NCBI RefSeq assembly: GCF_036231945.1
Contig: NZ_CP109599.1
Span: 1,954,501-2,018,500, forward strand
DNA length: 64,000 nt
Origin: Streptomyces sp. NBC_01429
GTDB taxonomy: Bacteria > Actinomycetota > Actinomycetes > Streptomycetales > Streptomycetaceae
Direction of reading: 5' to 3'
The translations under genes and the position numbers were made by a program. The notes under the pieces were generated by a model that saw only the letters and a program-made list of their open reading frames with translations, searched no databases and was not told the DNA's origin. Shown piece by piece: positions 51,574 through 62,472 of the stretch (positions are counted from its first letter, which is position 1; each line of letters starts with the position of its first letter).

Positions 51574-52395
51574 CTATTCTTCCACGCCGTCCGGCCTGCG
51601 CCAAAATCGGCCGCCGGGCTCGGGCGACCAGCCCAGGATGGAGAGCGTCTCGCGGTCCTTCTTGTCGAAGGCCGCCGGGTCGCAACGCTCGATCAGATCG
51701 GGCCGGTTGAGCGCCGTACGGCGGAACGCCTCGTCCCGCCGCCACCGCGCGATCCTGCCGTGGTGGCCGCTGAGCAGGACGTCCGGGATGCCCCGGCCGC
51801 GCCACTCGGGCGGCTTGGTGTAGACGGGCCCCTCCAGCAGATCGGCCATGGCGCCGGGGGCGAAGGAGTCGTCGCGGTGCGACTCGGCGTTGCCGAGGAC
51901 CCCGGGCAGCAGCCGGGCCACGGCCTCGGTGATCACGAGCACGGCCGCCTCGCCGCCCGCGAGCACGTAGTCCCCGATGGAGACCTCCACGACCGGTATC
52001 CGGGTCGCGTACTCCTCCACGACCCGGCGGTCGATGCCCTCGTAACGGGCGGGCGCGAAGATCAGCCAGGGGCGTGCGGACAGCTCGACGGCGAGTTCCT
52101 GGGTGAAGGGGCGCCCGCTGGGGGTGGGGACGACGAGGACCGGGCCGCGTGCGTCCGCCTCGTAACCGTCGGCCAGCACCTCGTCCAGCGCCTCGCCCCA
52201 GGGCCCGGTCTTCATGACCATGCCGGGACCGCCGCCGTACGGGGTGTCGTCCACCGTGTTGTGCCGGTCGCGCGTCCAGCTCCGGAGGTCGTGCACATGG
52301 ACGTCGAGCCGACCGCTCGCGCGGGCCTTGCCGACGAGCGAGACGTGCAGCGGGTCCAGGTACTCCGGGAAGATCGTGACGACGTCGAGCCTCAT
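51574..52395 (-). CDS. trmD: tRNA (guanine37-N1)-methyltransferase TrmD
   Basis: 273 residues. SPOUT-fold SAM enzyme making m1G37 in tRNA. Conserved [47 protein letters not shown] and [20 protein letters not shown]. Overlaps rimM by four bases. A 129-bp spacer precedes rplS. Confidence 0.96.
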   Translation of the reverse strand: MRLDVVTIFPEYLDPLHVSLVGKARASGRLDVHVHDLRSWTRDRHNTVDDTPYGGGPGMVMKTGPWGEALDEVLADGYEADARGPVLVVPTPSGRPFTQELAVELSARPWLIFAPARYEGIDRRVVEEYATRIPVVEVSIGDYVLAGGEAAVLVITEAVARLLPGVLGNAESHRDDSFAPGAMADLLEGPVYTKPPEWRGRGIPDVLLSGHHGRIARWRRDEAFRRTALNRPDLIERCDPAAFDKKDRETLSILGWSPEPGGRFWRRPDGVEE

Positions 52396-52991
52396 CGGTC
52401 GCCGTCCCCGCCGCGCCCTTCGCCTTCGCCGTCCTGGGCGACGGAACCGCCGCCGGAGTCGCCGCCGGCGGCGATCTCCGCGCGGTCGTCGATCAGTCCC
52501 GGGGGCGGGTCGATGACGGCCCGCTGCTCCTCCAGGTCGATCTCGGTGACGATCTCCTCGACGAAGGGGATCATCACCTCGCTGCCGTCGGGGCGCTCCA
52601 CGATGAACAGGTCCTGCGAGGGCAGATGGGAGATCTCGGTGATCCGGCCGATCTCCGTACCGTCGGCCAGCACCACATCGAGGTCCATCAGCTGATGGTC
52701 GTAGAACTCCTCCGGGTCCTCGGGGAGTTCCTCCGGGTCGATCTCGGCGATCAGCAGGATATTGCGCAGCGCCTCGGCGCCGGTGCGGTCGCGTACGCCC
52801 GCGAAGCGCAGCAGCAGCCTGCCGCTGTGCACCCGGCCGGTCTCGATCGTCAACGGTCCGGCCGAGGCCGGCTCCGTGCCGAGTACGGCGCCGGGTCCGA
52901 GCCGCAGTTCGGGCTCGTCCGTACGCACCTCAACGGTGACCTCACCCTTGATGCCATGAGCGCGGCCGATCCGCGCGACAACCAACTGCAC
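52392..52991 (-). CDS. rimM: 16S rRNA processing protein RimM
   Basis: 199 residues. Assists 30S head maturation, binding S19. [19 protein letters not shown] at the N-terminus (GTG start) and the PRC-barrel [18 protein letters not shown] are recognised. The C-terminus has an extra Gly/Glu/Asp-rich tail of ~35 residues. Coupled to trmD (ATGA). Confidence 0.95.
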   Translation of the reverse strand: MQLVVARIGRAHGIKGEVTVEVRTDEPELRLGPGAVLGTEPASAGPLTIETGRVHSGRLLLRFAGVRDRTGAEALRNILLIAEIDPEELPEDPEEFYDHQLMDLDVVLADGTEIGRITEISHLPSQDLFIVERPDGSEVMIPFVEEIVTEIDLEEQRAVIDPPPGLIDDRAEIAAGGDSGGGSVAQDGEGEGRGGDGDR

Positions 52992-53094
52992 GCTGCGCTG
53001 CTCCTTTAGCGGCCGGACCGCCGCCCGCTCGCGCGGAGGAGTCGTCTGCCGTGGTGGTTCGTTGATGGCGGCCGGTCAGCACCGGAAACGGACA

Positions 53095-53131
53095 CGGGCC
53101 GGGGAGGGCCGCCGTGGCCTTCCCCGGCCCG
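53095..53131 (-). terminator. hairpin between khpA and rimM
   Basis: 16-bp stem with one G-U pair, CGGGCCGGGGAGGGCC/GGCCTTCCCCGGCCCG, starting 19 bp after the khpA stop. Likely partial termination within the ribosomal operon. Confidence 0.7.
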
Positions 53132-53149
53132 AGCCGGTGTTCAGCTGTG

Positions 53150-53389
53150 TCAGCGGACCTGGTCCACGTCGATGAGATCGACGCGGATGCCGCGGCCGCC
53201 GATGGCGCCCACAACGGTCCGCAGAGCACGTGCGGTGCGGCCGTTGCGGCCGATCACCTTGCCGAGGTCGTCGGGGTGCACCCGGACCTCCAGCACCCGG
53301 CCGCGCCGCAGGTTGCGCGAGGCGACCTGCACTTCGTCCGGGTTGTCGACGATGCCCTTCACGAGGTGCTCAAGAGCCTCCTCGAGCAT
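53150..53389 (-). CDS. khpA: KH-domain RNA-binding protein KhpA
   Basis: 79 residues, one type-II KH domain with the GxxG loop in KVIGRNGRTARAL. It binds RNA, partners with KhpB/Jag in other Gram-positives and is always next to rpsP. ATG 53389 is two bases after the rpsP stop region, so the genes are coupled. Confidence 0.93.
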   Translation of the reverse strand: MLEEALEHLVKGIVDNPDEVQVASRNLRRGRVLEVRVHPDDLGKVIGRNGRTARALRTVVGAIGGRGIRVDLIDVDQVR

Positions 53390-53391
53390 GC

Positions 53392-53829
53392 TCAGGCCTC
53401 GGTCGACTCGGCGGCGGCCGGGGTCTCGGCCTCGTCCGCCTTCTTGTCGGCCTTCTTCGCCTTCGGGGTGATGGCCTCACCCTTCGGCTCGTCGCCGTCC
53501 TTCGTGAGCGCCTCGAAGAGGGCCCGCTTGTCGGCCTTCGGCTCCGGCTGGAGCAGCGGCGCGGGGGCCGGCAGGCCCTTGTGCGCCTGCCAGTCACCGG
53601 TCAGCTTGAGGATCGCGAGAACCGGCTCGGTCGGCTGGGCGCCGACGGACAGCCAGTAACGCGCGCGGTCCGAGTCGACCTCGATCCGCGAGGGGTTCTG
53701 CACCGGGTGGTACAGACCGATCTCCTCGATGGCCCGGCCGTCACGGCGGGTACGGGAGTCGGCGACGATGATGCGGTAGTGAGGCGAACGGATCTTGCCC
53801 AGACGCTTCAGCTTGATCTTGACTGCCAC
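53392..53829 (-). CDS. rpsP: 30S ribosomal protein S16
   Basis: 145 residues. [35 protein letters not shown] and [13 protein letters not shown] are classical S16. The C-terminal ~55 residues are a Lys/Ala/Glu-rich actinobacterial extension. GTG 53829 is the family start, with AGGAG ten bases upstream. Confidence 0.96.
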   Translation of the reverse strand: MAVKIKLKRLGKIRSPHYRIIVADSRTRRDGRAIEEIGLYHPVQNPSRIEVDSDRARYWLSVGAQPTEPVLAILKLTGDWQAHKGLPAPAPLLQPEPKADKRALFEALTKDGDEPKGEAITPKAKKADKKADEAETPAAAESTEA

Positions 53830-53982
53830 TGGAGTGGTGTCTCCTGGTCTTGACGTGGTTGGGCACACCGGGATGCCGCGTGGGGTTGCGGTACCCGATC
53901 CGCCCGATGGACGCGTCAGCCGGAGGAGAGAGGGGTCCTGTGCGACTGTCGAGTACAGCTGGCCATTCTGCCACACCCGGCG

Positions 53983-54004
53983 CCGGGGCCGGACCCGGCC
54001 CCGG
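53983..54004 (-). terminator. hairpin after the SprT-like gene
   Basis: Perfect 10-bp stem CCGGGGCCGG/CCGGCCCCGG with a two-base loop, beginning 20 bp past the stop at 54025. Confidence 0.65.
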
Positions 54005-54024
54005 GCGGGGTGGAACAGCGACGC

Positions 54025-54618
54025 TCAACTCGCAGCGGCGACCGCTTCCGGGATACGGAAGGGCTTGCCGCAGCCGCCGCAGACGATCGGCGCCTGGGCG
54101 AGGACCGACGGGACGACCCGTACGTTCCGCCCGCAGTCGCAGACCGCTTTGACGCGCACCCCTCCACCGGAGGAGCCGTGCCGGGCGGCCGGGCCGCGGA
54201 AGCTGCGCTTGGTGTCGGCGGCCGTCGCGACGGTGTGCGCCTTGAGGGCGCGCTGGAGTCGCTCGATGGTCGGGCGATATCGGCGCTTGGCCTCGGGGCT
54301 GAGCGCGACCAGCGAGAAACCGCTGCTGGGATGCGGTTCGTCGGGGTGGTCGAGGCCCATCTCCTCGGCGATCGCCAGGAATCTGCGGTTGTGGTAGCGG
54401 CCCGCGCGCGAGGTGTCACGGACACCTCTGGCCGCGGCGATGCCGTGGACCGCTTCGTGAAGCAGTCGTTCGAAGGAGAGCTCGGCGCCGCAGGCGGACG
54501 ACGACTCTCCGATCAGGGACTCTGGCGCGGCAAGATCCGGCAGCTCGGGGTGGGACCGCTGAATGTCGGCCCACGCCTGTGCCAGCTCTGCGGCGAGAAC
54601 AGGTGGTGTCGTGCTCAC
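54025..54618 (-). CDS. SprT-like zinc protein
   Basis: 197 residues, probably cytosolic. FERLLHEAVHGIAAARGV contains the HExxH zinc motif, and HNRRFLAIAEEMGLD follows at the distance of the third ligand in SprT-like proteins. The C-terminus has a zinc-ribbon-like CxC...CGGC pair (KAVCDCGRNVRV, VCGGCGKPF). Could be a metallopeptidase related to the DNA-protein crosslink proteases, but there is no DNA-repair context. GTG start at 54618. Confidence 0.75.
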   Translation of the reverse strand: MSTTPPVLAAELAQAWADIQRSHPELPDLAAPESLIGESSSACGAELSFERLLHEAVHGIAAARGVRDTSRAGRYHNRRFLAIAEEMGLDHPDEPHPSSGFSLVALSPEAKRRYRPTIERLQRALKAHTVATAADTKRSFRGPAARHGSSGGGVRVKAVCDCGRNVRVVPSVLAQAPIVCGGCGKPFRIPEAVAAAS

Positions 54619-55280
54619 GTCGTGAACAACGAGCCGGAAGCCTCCCGGGTTCCATTACGGGGCATCCCAAATAATTTGCACGTACCCGTCAGTTGCCCTT
54701 GATGCGTCCTGACGAGGGCGGGTGCGTCGATCTGCGGAGAAAGCCTCGCAGCCCGTGGCAAGCCGGTACGTAGCGGCGGGTACGTAGCGGCGCGTAGACG
54801 ATCTACGTCCAGCGGCACCGGCGGGCCGTGCGGCAGGCGCGCGCACCGCCCACCGGGGGCGTACGCGCCGGCTCCGGCGGGCACGGTGCTCGACGGCGAC
54901 AGTACCGGGGGCCGCGTCCGCTTTACGCACCGCCCGCCCCGGGACGCCCGGTCCCACGCCGGTTCACAGCGCACCGATCCTCACCCATTTGGCCTATTTC
55001 CATCGCGCCGCGGAGCGACTTCGGGACGGCCGGGCCCCCGACCTCGGCACTTGCCGTGCGCCGGCGTCGCGAACCTCTCCCGGGGCGACGGGAACCGGCC
55101 ATTCTCCAGAGGGCGCACTCCCGGAGCGCGCCCCCCATGACACCCGCCGGGCCCGGTCACCCACTGGACGCGGGCACGGATGGGGAGTTCTCTGGCTTAC
55201 GGGGGATGTGAGCGCGCACGTACACGGGGGGCCGGCACGGCGGCACGGCCAACACCTCTCGGCGGATTGGGGCGCTATCC
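54619..55280. other. 662-bp intergenic region
   Basis: The left end is AT-rich (54640-54690, AAATAATTTGCACG), likely the promoter of the SprT-like gene. Then come short repeats of GTACGTAGCGGCG (54763-54800). The rest is GC-rich with several open frames of shadow type and no recognisable protein or RNA. The right end holds the methyltransferase promoter. Confidence 0.5.
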
Positions 55281-56165
55281 ATGACACGTACGCTCACCCA
55301 GCACGATCAGCAGCCGTCACGTACGGCTCCGGCGCTCGCCGCGGACGCCGGTGGACGCGCCCGGGACTGGGCCGAGATCCAGGAACGGATGCTGGTCCCG
55401 CTCTACGAAGCGGTCTACGAACGCCTGGAGGTGCGCGCCGGGACCCGGGTACTCGGACTCGGCTGCGGCACCGGCCTCGCCCTGCTGCTCGCCACCACCC
55501 GGGGCGCGCGGGTGACCGGCGTGGACTCCGACACCGAACGGCTCGCGCTGGCCAGGGAGCGGCTGGCCGCGAGCGCGGACCACGACGGCGCCGCCGCACC
55601 GCCGCCGGGCGCCGGGACGCTGCTGCCGGAGGAGCGCATGGCCGACATGGCCGATGCCGGTACGGAGCCGGGACGCGCGCCGTACGACCTGATCACCGCG
55701 TTCCAGCCGATCGGCAGCGCGGCCGACGGCGCGCGGGGGCTCGGGCCGACGCTGCGGACGGCCATACCGCTGGCCGGGCGCGGCACCCCGGTGGTGCTGG
55801 CCGGCTGGGGGCCGCCGGAGCGGTGCGCCACGGACGCGGTGCTGCGGGTCGCCGGCCGGCTGACCGACCGGCTGCGCAAGGGCGGCTGGCACCCGGCGCA
55901 CCGGGACGACCTGGAGGACGTCGCGGCGCGCGCCGGACTGAAACCGGACGGCTCGGGCCGGGTGGCGTGCCCCTTCGGGTACGCGGACCAGGACAGCGCG
56001 GTACGCGGGCTGCTGTCGACCGGGGTGTTCGACGGGGCGATCCGGGCGACGGACCGGCGGCAGGTGGAGAAGGAGATCGGCGAGGCGCTCCATCCCCATC
56101 TGCGGCGTGACGGCACGGTGTGGATGCCCAATGTCTTCCGGTACCTGATCGCCAGAACGCCCTGA
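55281..56165 (+). CDS. SAM-dependent methyltransferase
   Basis: 294 residues, class I Rossmann methyltransferase: motif I VLGLGCGTGLALLLA, acidic GVDSDTERL as ribose-binding residue, then a motif-IV-like LITAFQPIGSA. The C-terminal part is rich in charged helices. The target is unknown. ATG 55281 has no strong SD (GGGGCGCTATCC). Convergent with ffh; a shared hairpin follows. Confidence 0.82.
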   Translation: MTRTLTQHDQQPSRTAPALAADAGGRARDWAEIQERMLVPLYEAVYERLEVRAGTRVLGLGCGTGLALLLATTRGARVTGVDSDTERLALARERLAASADHDGAAAPPPGAGTLLPEERMADMADAGTEPGRAPYDLITAFQPIGSAADGARGLGPTLRTAIPLAGRGTPVVLAGWGPPERCATDAVLRVAGRLTDRLRKGGWHPAHRDDLEDVAARAGLKPDGSGRVACPFGYADQDSAVRGLLSTGVFDGAIRATDRRQVEKEIGEALHPHLRRDGTVWMPNVFRYLIARTP

Positions 56166-56167
56166 CT

Positions 56168-56195
56168 TCCCATGGGCGAGGGCTCGCCCATGGGA
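56168..56195. terminator. bidirectional hairpin between methyltransferase and ffh
   Basis: Perfect 12-bp stem TCCCATGGGCGA/TCGCCCATGGGA (56168-56179 with 56184-56195), loop GGGC, three bases after the methyltransferase stop. Confidence 0.75.
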
Positions 56196-56255
56196 GGCAT
56201 GGAGACGCCGGGCCGGTCCGAGGTGTGCGGGGAGGGCCCGAGGTGTGCGGGCCGG

Positions 56256-57794
56256 TCAGCCCATGAACTTCTTGAACTCGTCCGGCAGCTCGAAGGACTT
56301 GTCCGGCTCCGCCGCCGGCAGGCCGCCGCCCTCCGCGCGGCGTGCCGCCGCCGCCTGCTCCTCGGCCTTGCGCTTCATCGGGTTGCCCGAGCGCTGCTTG
56401 CCCTTCGCCTGCTTGACCTTCTTCTTCGCGCGGCCGGGGCCGCCGCCCATCCCCGGGACGCCCGGCATGCCCGGCATCCCGCCGCCCTGCGCCATCTTGG
56501 ACATCATCTTGCGGGCGTCGAAGAAGCGCTCCACGAGGTTCTTCACGGCGCTGACCTCGACACCGGAACCCCGGGCGATACGGGCCCGGCGCGAACCGTT
56601 GATGATGACGGGGTCGTGGCGCTCGGCCGGGGTCATCGACTTGATGATCGCGGCGGTGCGGTCCACGTCCTTCTCGTCGATGTTGTTGATCTGGTCCTTG
56701 ATCTGCCCCATGCCGGGCAGCATGCCGAGCAGCTTGGAGATGGAGCCCATCTTCCTGACCTGCTCCATCTGCGCCAGGAAGTCGTCCAGGGTGAAGTCCT
56801 TGCCACCCTTGCTGCTCGCCAGCTTGGAGGCCATCTTCTCGGCCTCGGCCTGGCTGAACGTCTTCTCGGCCTGCTCGATCAAGGTGAGCAGGTCACCCAT
56901 GTCGAGGATGCGCGACGCCATGCGGTCCGGGTGGAACGCGTCGAACTCGTCCAGCTTCTCGCCGTTGGACGCGAACATGATCTGCTTGCCGGTGACGTGC
57001 GCGATGGAGAGGGCCGCGCCGCCCCGGGCGTCGCCGTCGAGCTTGGAGAGGACGACACCGTCGAAGCCGACACCGTCGCGGAACGCCTCCGCCGTGTTGA
57101 CGGCGTCCTGGCCGATCATCGCGTCCACGACGAAGAGGACCTCGTCGGGGCTGACGGCGTCGCGGATGTCCGCGGCCTGGCGCATCAGCTCCTCGTCGAT
57201 GCCGAGACGGCCCGCCGTGTCGACGATGACGACGTCGTGCTGCTTGGTCTTCGCGTACTCGACGGAGTCCTTGGCGACCTTGACGGGGTCGCCGACGCCG
57301 TTGCCCGGCTCGGGGGCGTACACCGCGACCCCCGCGCGGTCGGCGACCACGGAGAGCTGGGTGACGGCGTTGGGGCGCTGGAGGTCACAGGCGACGAGCA
57401 GCGGGGTGTGGCCCTGGCCCTTGAGCCAGAGGCCGAGCTTTCCGGCGAGGGTGGTCTTACCGGCACCCTGGAGACCGGCGAGCATGATCACGGTCGGCGG
57501 CTGCTTGGCGAAGCGCAGGACGCGGGTCTCGCCGCCGAGGATGCCGATCAGCTCATCGTTGACGATCTTGATGACCTGCTGGGCGGGGTTCAGCGCCTGG
57601 GAGACCTCGGCGCCGGCCGCGCGCTCCTTGACCTTCGCGATGAAGGCGCGGACGACGGGCAGCGCCACGTCGGCTTCGAGCAGGGCGATGCGGATCTCGC
57701 GGGCCGTGGCGTCGATGTCCTCCGGGCTGAGGCGCCCTTTGCCCCGGAGGCTCTTGAATGTGGCTGCGAGGCGGTCGGAGAGAGTATCGAACAC
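56256..57794 (-). CDS. ffh: signal recognition particle protein Ffh
   Basis: 512 residues. N domain, GTPase G domain (GLQGAGKTTLAGKLG, VIVDTAGRLGID, LSKLDGDARGG) and Met-rich M domain that binds 4.5S RNA and signal sequences (MARGSGVEV-like helix: IINGSRRARIARGSG, FFDARKMMSKMAQGGG). C-terminal basic Lys/Ala tail. Targets membrane proteins to FtsY/SecYEG. ATG 57794. Confidence 0.96.
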   Translation of the reverse strand: MFDTLSDRLAATFKSLRGKGRLSPEDIDATAREIRIALLEADVALPVVRAFIAKVKERAAGAEVSQALNPAQQVIKIVNDELIGILGGETRVLRFAKQPPTVIMLAGLQGAGKTTLAGKLGLWLKGQGHTPLLVACDLQRPNAVTQLSVVADRAGVAVYAPEPGNGVGDPVKVAKDSVEYAKTKQHDVVIVDTAGRLGIDEELMRQAADIRDAVSPDEVLFVVDAMIGQDAVNTAEAFRDGVGFDGVVLSKLDGDARGGAALSIAHVTGKQIMFASNGEKLDEFDAFHPDRMASRILDMGDLLTLIEQAEKTFSQAEAEKMASKLASSKGGKDFTLDDFLAQMEQVRKMGSISKLLGMLPGMGQIKDQINNIDEKDVDRTAAIIKSMTPAERHDPVIINGSRRARIARGSGVEVSAVKNLVERFFDARKMMSKMAQGGGMPGMPGVPGMGGGPGRAKKKVKQAKGKQRSGNPMKRKAEEQAAAARRAEGGGLPAAEPDKSFELPDEFKKFMG

Positions 57795-57973
57795 GGCGGT
57801 CGCGAATCCTCGGTGTCGGGAGCGGGTGGGGGCCCGTTCCGCGCGGTGCGGGACAGACCGTCCCCCAGGGTATCCGGCCGCGCGCGGTGCGGTCTGCCCC
57901 GTGGGTGGGTGGACCGTACGTGGACCGGTACGACGGGGAGGAACGGGCTCCGCCCCCGGTCGTACGGAACGGC

Positions 57974-58004
57974 CGCGCGGCGCCGTCCGGGACGGCGCCG
58001 CGCG
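57974..58004 (-). terminator. terminator of the amtB-glnK-glnD operon
   Basis: Perfect 14-bp stem CGCGCGGCGCCGTC/GACGGCGCCGCGCG with a CGG loop, 12 bp after the glnD stop. Confidence 0.75.
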
Positions 58005-58016
58005 ACGCGGTCCTGG

Positions 58017-60485
58017 TCAGCCGCGCAGCGCCGTCTCCACCGCGCTCGCCAGCTCGGCGGCGTCCGCCGCCGGGAGGGGGCGACCGCGCTCGGTGGTGAC
58101 GTAGAAGGCGTCCACGGCGTTGGCGCCCAGGGTGGAGACGTGCGCGCTGCGCACCCGTACCGCCGCCGTCTCCAGCGCGTGGCCGATGCGGTGCAGCAGC
58201 CCCGGCGCGTCCTGGGCGCGCACCTCGATGACGGTCGCGTGCCGGGAGGCGGTCGGGGCGACCGTGACGCGCGGCGGCGGGGCCTGCACGCCCCGGCGGC
58301 GGGGGTAGGCGGCCTCGCGCTCGGCGAGCCTGGCGCGGATGTCCAGGGAGCCGTCCAGGGCGCGGACCAGATCGGCGCGCAGCCGGGCCGCCTGCGGCAG
58401 GGAGCCGTAGGCGGCGGCCACCCGCCAGCTCAGCAGCAGGACCTCGGAGGTGCCCAGCTCGGTGGGGAGTTCGACGGCGCGCAGATCGGCCGCCCGCACG
58501 GTGAGCCGGTGCAGGGCCAGCACCCCGGCGGCGGCGGGCAGCACGCCGGGCCGGTCGGGCAGGGCGATGAGCAGCTCGACGCCGACGGGTTCGGGCGTGG
58601 TGTCCTGGCCCGCGCCGTCCGCCGTCTCCCTCGGGGGCTCGGTCTGGGCGTGCAGCGCCAGGACGGGACCGCCGGTGCGCAGCGCCTCGACGGCGAGGCG
58701 TTCCTGTTCCGCGCTGGGCGCGGTGGGCTCCGGCTCGGCGGGGTCGTCGCCCGCGAGGACGGCGGCCACCCGGGCGACGAGGTCGGTGACGAGCGAGGCG
58801 CGCCAGGACGACCAGGCGGCGGGCCCGGTGGCGAGCGCGTCGGCCTCGGTGAGGGCGTGCAGGAGTTCCAGCGTGGTGAGCGAGCCGACCCGGGCGGCGA
58901 CCGAGCCGACGGTGGCGGGGTCGTCCAGGTCGCGCCGGGTCGCGGTGTCGATGAGCAGCAGGTGGTGGCGGACCACGGTGGCGATGACGGCCATGTCCTC
59001 GCGGTCGAAACCGATCCGGGCGGCGACGTCGCGGGCGATGACCTCACCGGCCACGGAGTGGTCGCCGGGCCAGCCCTTGCCGATGTCGTGCAGCAGCGCG
59101 CAGACCAGCAGGAGGTCGGGGCGGCCGACGCGGCGGGTCAGGGAGGACGCCTGGACGGCGGTCTCCACGAGGTGCCGGTCGACGGTCCAGGTGTGGACGG
59201 GGTTGCGCTGGGGGCGGCAGCGGACCCGCTCCCAGTCCGGCAGCAGCCCGCTGATCAGTCCCTCGGCTTCGAGCGCCTCCCAGACGGGGACGGTCGACTC
59301 GCCCGCGCCGAGCAGCGTGACGAGTTCCTCGCGGGCCTCGGCGGGCCAGGGCACCGGCAGTGGCTTGGCCGCGACGGCGAGGCGGCGTACGGCGTGCAGG
59401 GAGATCGGCAGCCCGGCCTGCGCGGCGGCGGCCGCGGCGCGCAGCGGCAGCACGGAGTCGCGCTCGGGCCGCGCGGTGCGGGCGAGGACGACCTCGCCGT
59501 CCTGTTCGACGACGCCCTCGGCGAGCGGGGTGCGGTCGGGCGCGGGTTTGCCGCCGAGCATGGCCCGCAGCCTGGGGCGTACGGACCGGGAGCGCAGCAC
59601 CCGGTTGACCTCGCGCCAGGTGACGTCGGAGGCGTACGAGACGGTGCGCGCGGCCTCGTACACCTGGCGCAGCAGGGCGTCGGCGTCGAGCAGGCCGAGT
59701 TCGGTGGCGACGGTGTCCTGTTCCTGGAGGGCGAGCCGGTCGGTGGCGCGGCCGGTGGTCAGGTGCAGGGCGTCGCGGGCGTCGAGGAGCCGGCGGCGGG
59801 CGTCGGCGAGCCCTTCGCGGGGCGCGTCGGCGAGCCAGGAGGCGGCGACGGCGCGCAGCGCGGTGGCGTCGCGCAGGCCGCCCCTGGCCTCCTTGAGGTC
59901 GGGTTCGAGCAGGAATTGCAGCTCGCCCTGGCGCTCTGCGCGTTCCCGGCAGAGTTCGTCCAGGGCGGGCAGGCGTTTGGCGGCGGTGTTGCGCCAGTCG
60001 GCGAGGACCGCGGTGCGTACGCCGGTGACGAGGCCGAGATCGCCGGCGATGTGGCGGGCGTCGAGGAGCCCGAGCTGCACCTTGAGGTCGTCGGCGGCGG
60101 TCCTGCGCACCTCGGCGGGGGTGCGGACGGAGTGGTCGAGGGCGAGTCCGAGGTCCCAGACCGGGTACCAGACCCGGTCGGCGAGGGCCGCGACGGCGGC
60201 CGGGGACGACTTGCCGTCGTGCAGGAGCAGCAGGTCGAGGTCGCTGCGCGGGGAGAGTTCCCCGCGTCCGTAGCCGCCGACGGCGACGAGGGCCGCGCCC
60301 TGGACCGAGGTCTCCCGGGCGGCGGTGGTGAACAGCGCGTTCAGCCAGTCGTCGGTGAGCCGGGCGAGCGCGGCACGGCGCGGCGGCCCGGACCGCGCCT
60401 TCTCCTGGAGGAGGCGCAGCCGGGCCGCCGCGTAACCGCTGGGTCCCGAGTCTGTCTGTTCGGTGGTCTCTTCGAGGCTCGTCAC
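58017..60485 (-). CDS. glnD: PII nucleotidylyltransferase GlnD
   Basis: 822 residues. Nucleotidyltransferase motif GGYGRGELSPRSDLDLLLL near the N-terminus, HD hydrolase domain (LLLVCALLHDIGKGW), and two C-terminal ACT domains (LIALPDRPGVL, VRAQDAPGLLHRIG) that sense glutamine. In Streptomyces GlnD is reported to adenylylate rather than uridylylate GlnK at Tyr51. GTG start at 60485 lies 16 bp after the glnK stop; the longer open frame into glnK is a shadow. Third gene of the nitrogen operon. Confidence 0.94.
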   Translation of the reverse strand: MTSLEETTEQTDSGPSGYAAARLRLLQEKARSGPPRRAALARLTDDWLNALFTTAARETSVQGAALVAVGGYGRGELSPRSDLDLLLLHDGKSSPAAVAALADRVWYPVWDLGLALDHSVRTPAEVRRTAADDLKVQLGLLDARHIAGDLGLVTGVRTAVLADWRNTAAKRLPALDELCRERAERQGELQFLLEPDLKEARGGLRDATALRAVAASWLADAPREGLADARRRLLDARDALHLTTGRATDRLALQEQDTVATELGLLDADALLRQVYEAARTVSYASDVTWREVNRVLRSRSVRPRLRAMLGGKPAPDRTPLAEGVVEQDGEVVLARTARPERDSVLPLRAAAAAAQAGLPISLHAVRRLAVAAKPLPVPWPAEAREELVTLLGAGESTVPVWEALEAEGLISGLLPDWERVRCRPQRNPVHTWTVDRHLVETAVQASSLTRRVGRPDLLLVCALLHDIGKGWPGDHSVAGEVIARDVAARIGFDREDMAVIATVVRHHLLLIDTATRRDLDDPATVGSVAARVGSLTTLELLHALTEADALATGPAAWSSWRASLVTDLVARVAAVLAGDDPAEPEPTAPSAEQERLAVEALRTGGPVLALHAQTEPPRETADGAGQDTTPEPVGVELLIALPDRPGVLPAAAGVLALHRLTVRAADLRAVELPTELGTSEVLLLSWRVAAAYGSLPQAARLRADLVRALDGSLDIRARLAEREAAYPRRRGVQAPPPRVTVAPTASRHATVIEVRAQDAPGLLHRIGHALETAAVRVRSAHVSTLGANAVDAFYVTTERGRPLPAADAAELASAVETALRG

Positions 60486-60501
60486 CCAGTCGTTCCCGTC
60501 T

Positions 60502-62126
<1,625 letters not shown>

Positions 62127-62234
62127 GGCCAGCGTCTCCTCGTGGGTGGGAACGGCCCGTGCGGATGCTCAGGTTCTGGGGCCGACTGTGCTGAGGAGAT
62201 TGGCGCAGCGCGGTTTCGGCCAGTGCCGCTCGAT

Positions 62235-62270
62235 GTTTCGCGGCAGTGACGAAGGCGTCCCGTGTGTTAC
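62235..62270 (-). promoter_or_regulatory. GlnR-type binding boxes upstream of amtB
   Basis: On the minus strand GTAAC-n6-GACGC (62270-62255), four bases, then GTCAC-n6-GAAAC (62250-62235). The second fits the Streptomyces GlnR consensus gTnAc-n6-GaAAc exactly, the first partly. Implies nitrogen-limitation activation of the operon. Confidence 0.7.
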
Positions 62271-62472
62271 GAGCCGATGAACCGCCGGGTCCGGCCCGGT
62301 GTCCGCGCATACCATCTGCGTCCATCACCGGAGCATCGAAAACCGGCCGCGGCCGTCACCCTGCTGTCCTGGCGGCGGGGGAGCCGTGTCGGGCTGTACG
62401 GGGTGAGAGCCGCGGCCGGGGCCTGGGGCGGGCGCGGGCGGTGCGAGGGGTGGGACGGGGCGCGCCCGGGGG
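62271..62472. other. remainder of the amtB-nsdA intergenic region
   Basis: Between the GlnR boxes and nsdA. Contains long imperfect complementary arms (GGCCGCGG...TCACCC near 62350 and GGGTGA...CCGCGGCC near 62405) that may form the nsdA terminator. No gene seen. Confidence 0.45.

Noticed and set aside
54989..56110. Longer open frame upstream of the methyltransferase
   Set aside because: Different frame with Arg/Gly-rich shadow sequence; no start or domain support.
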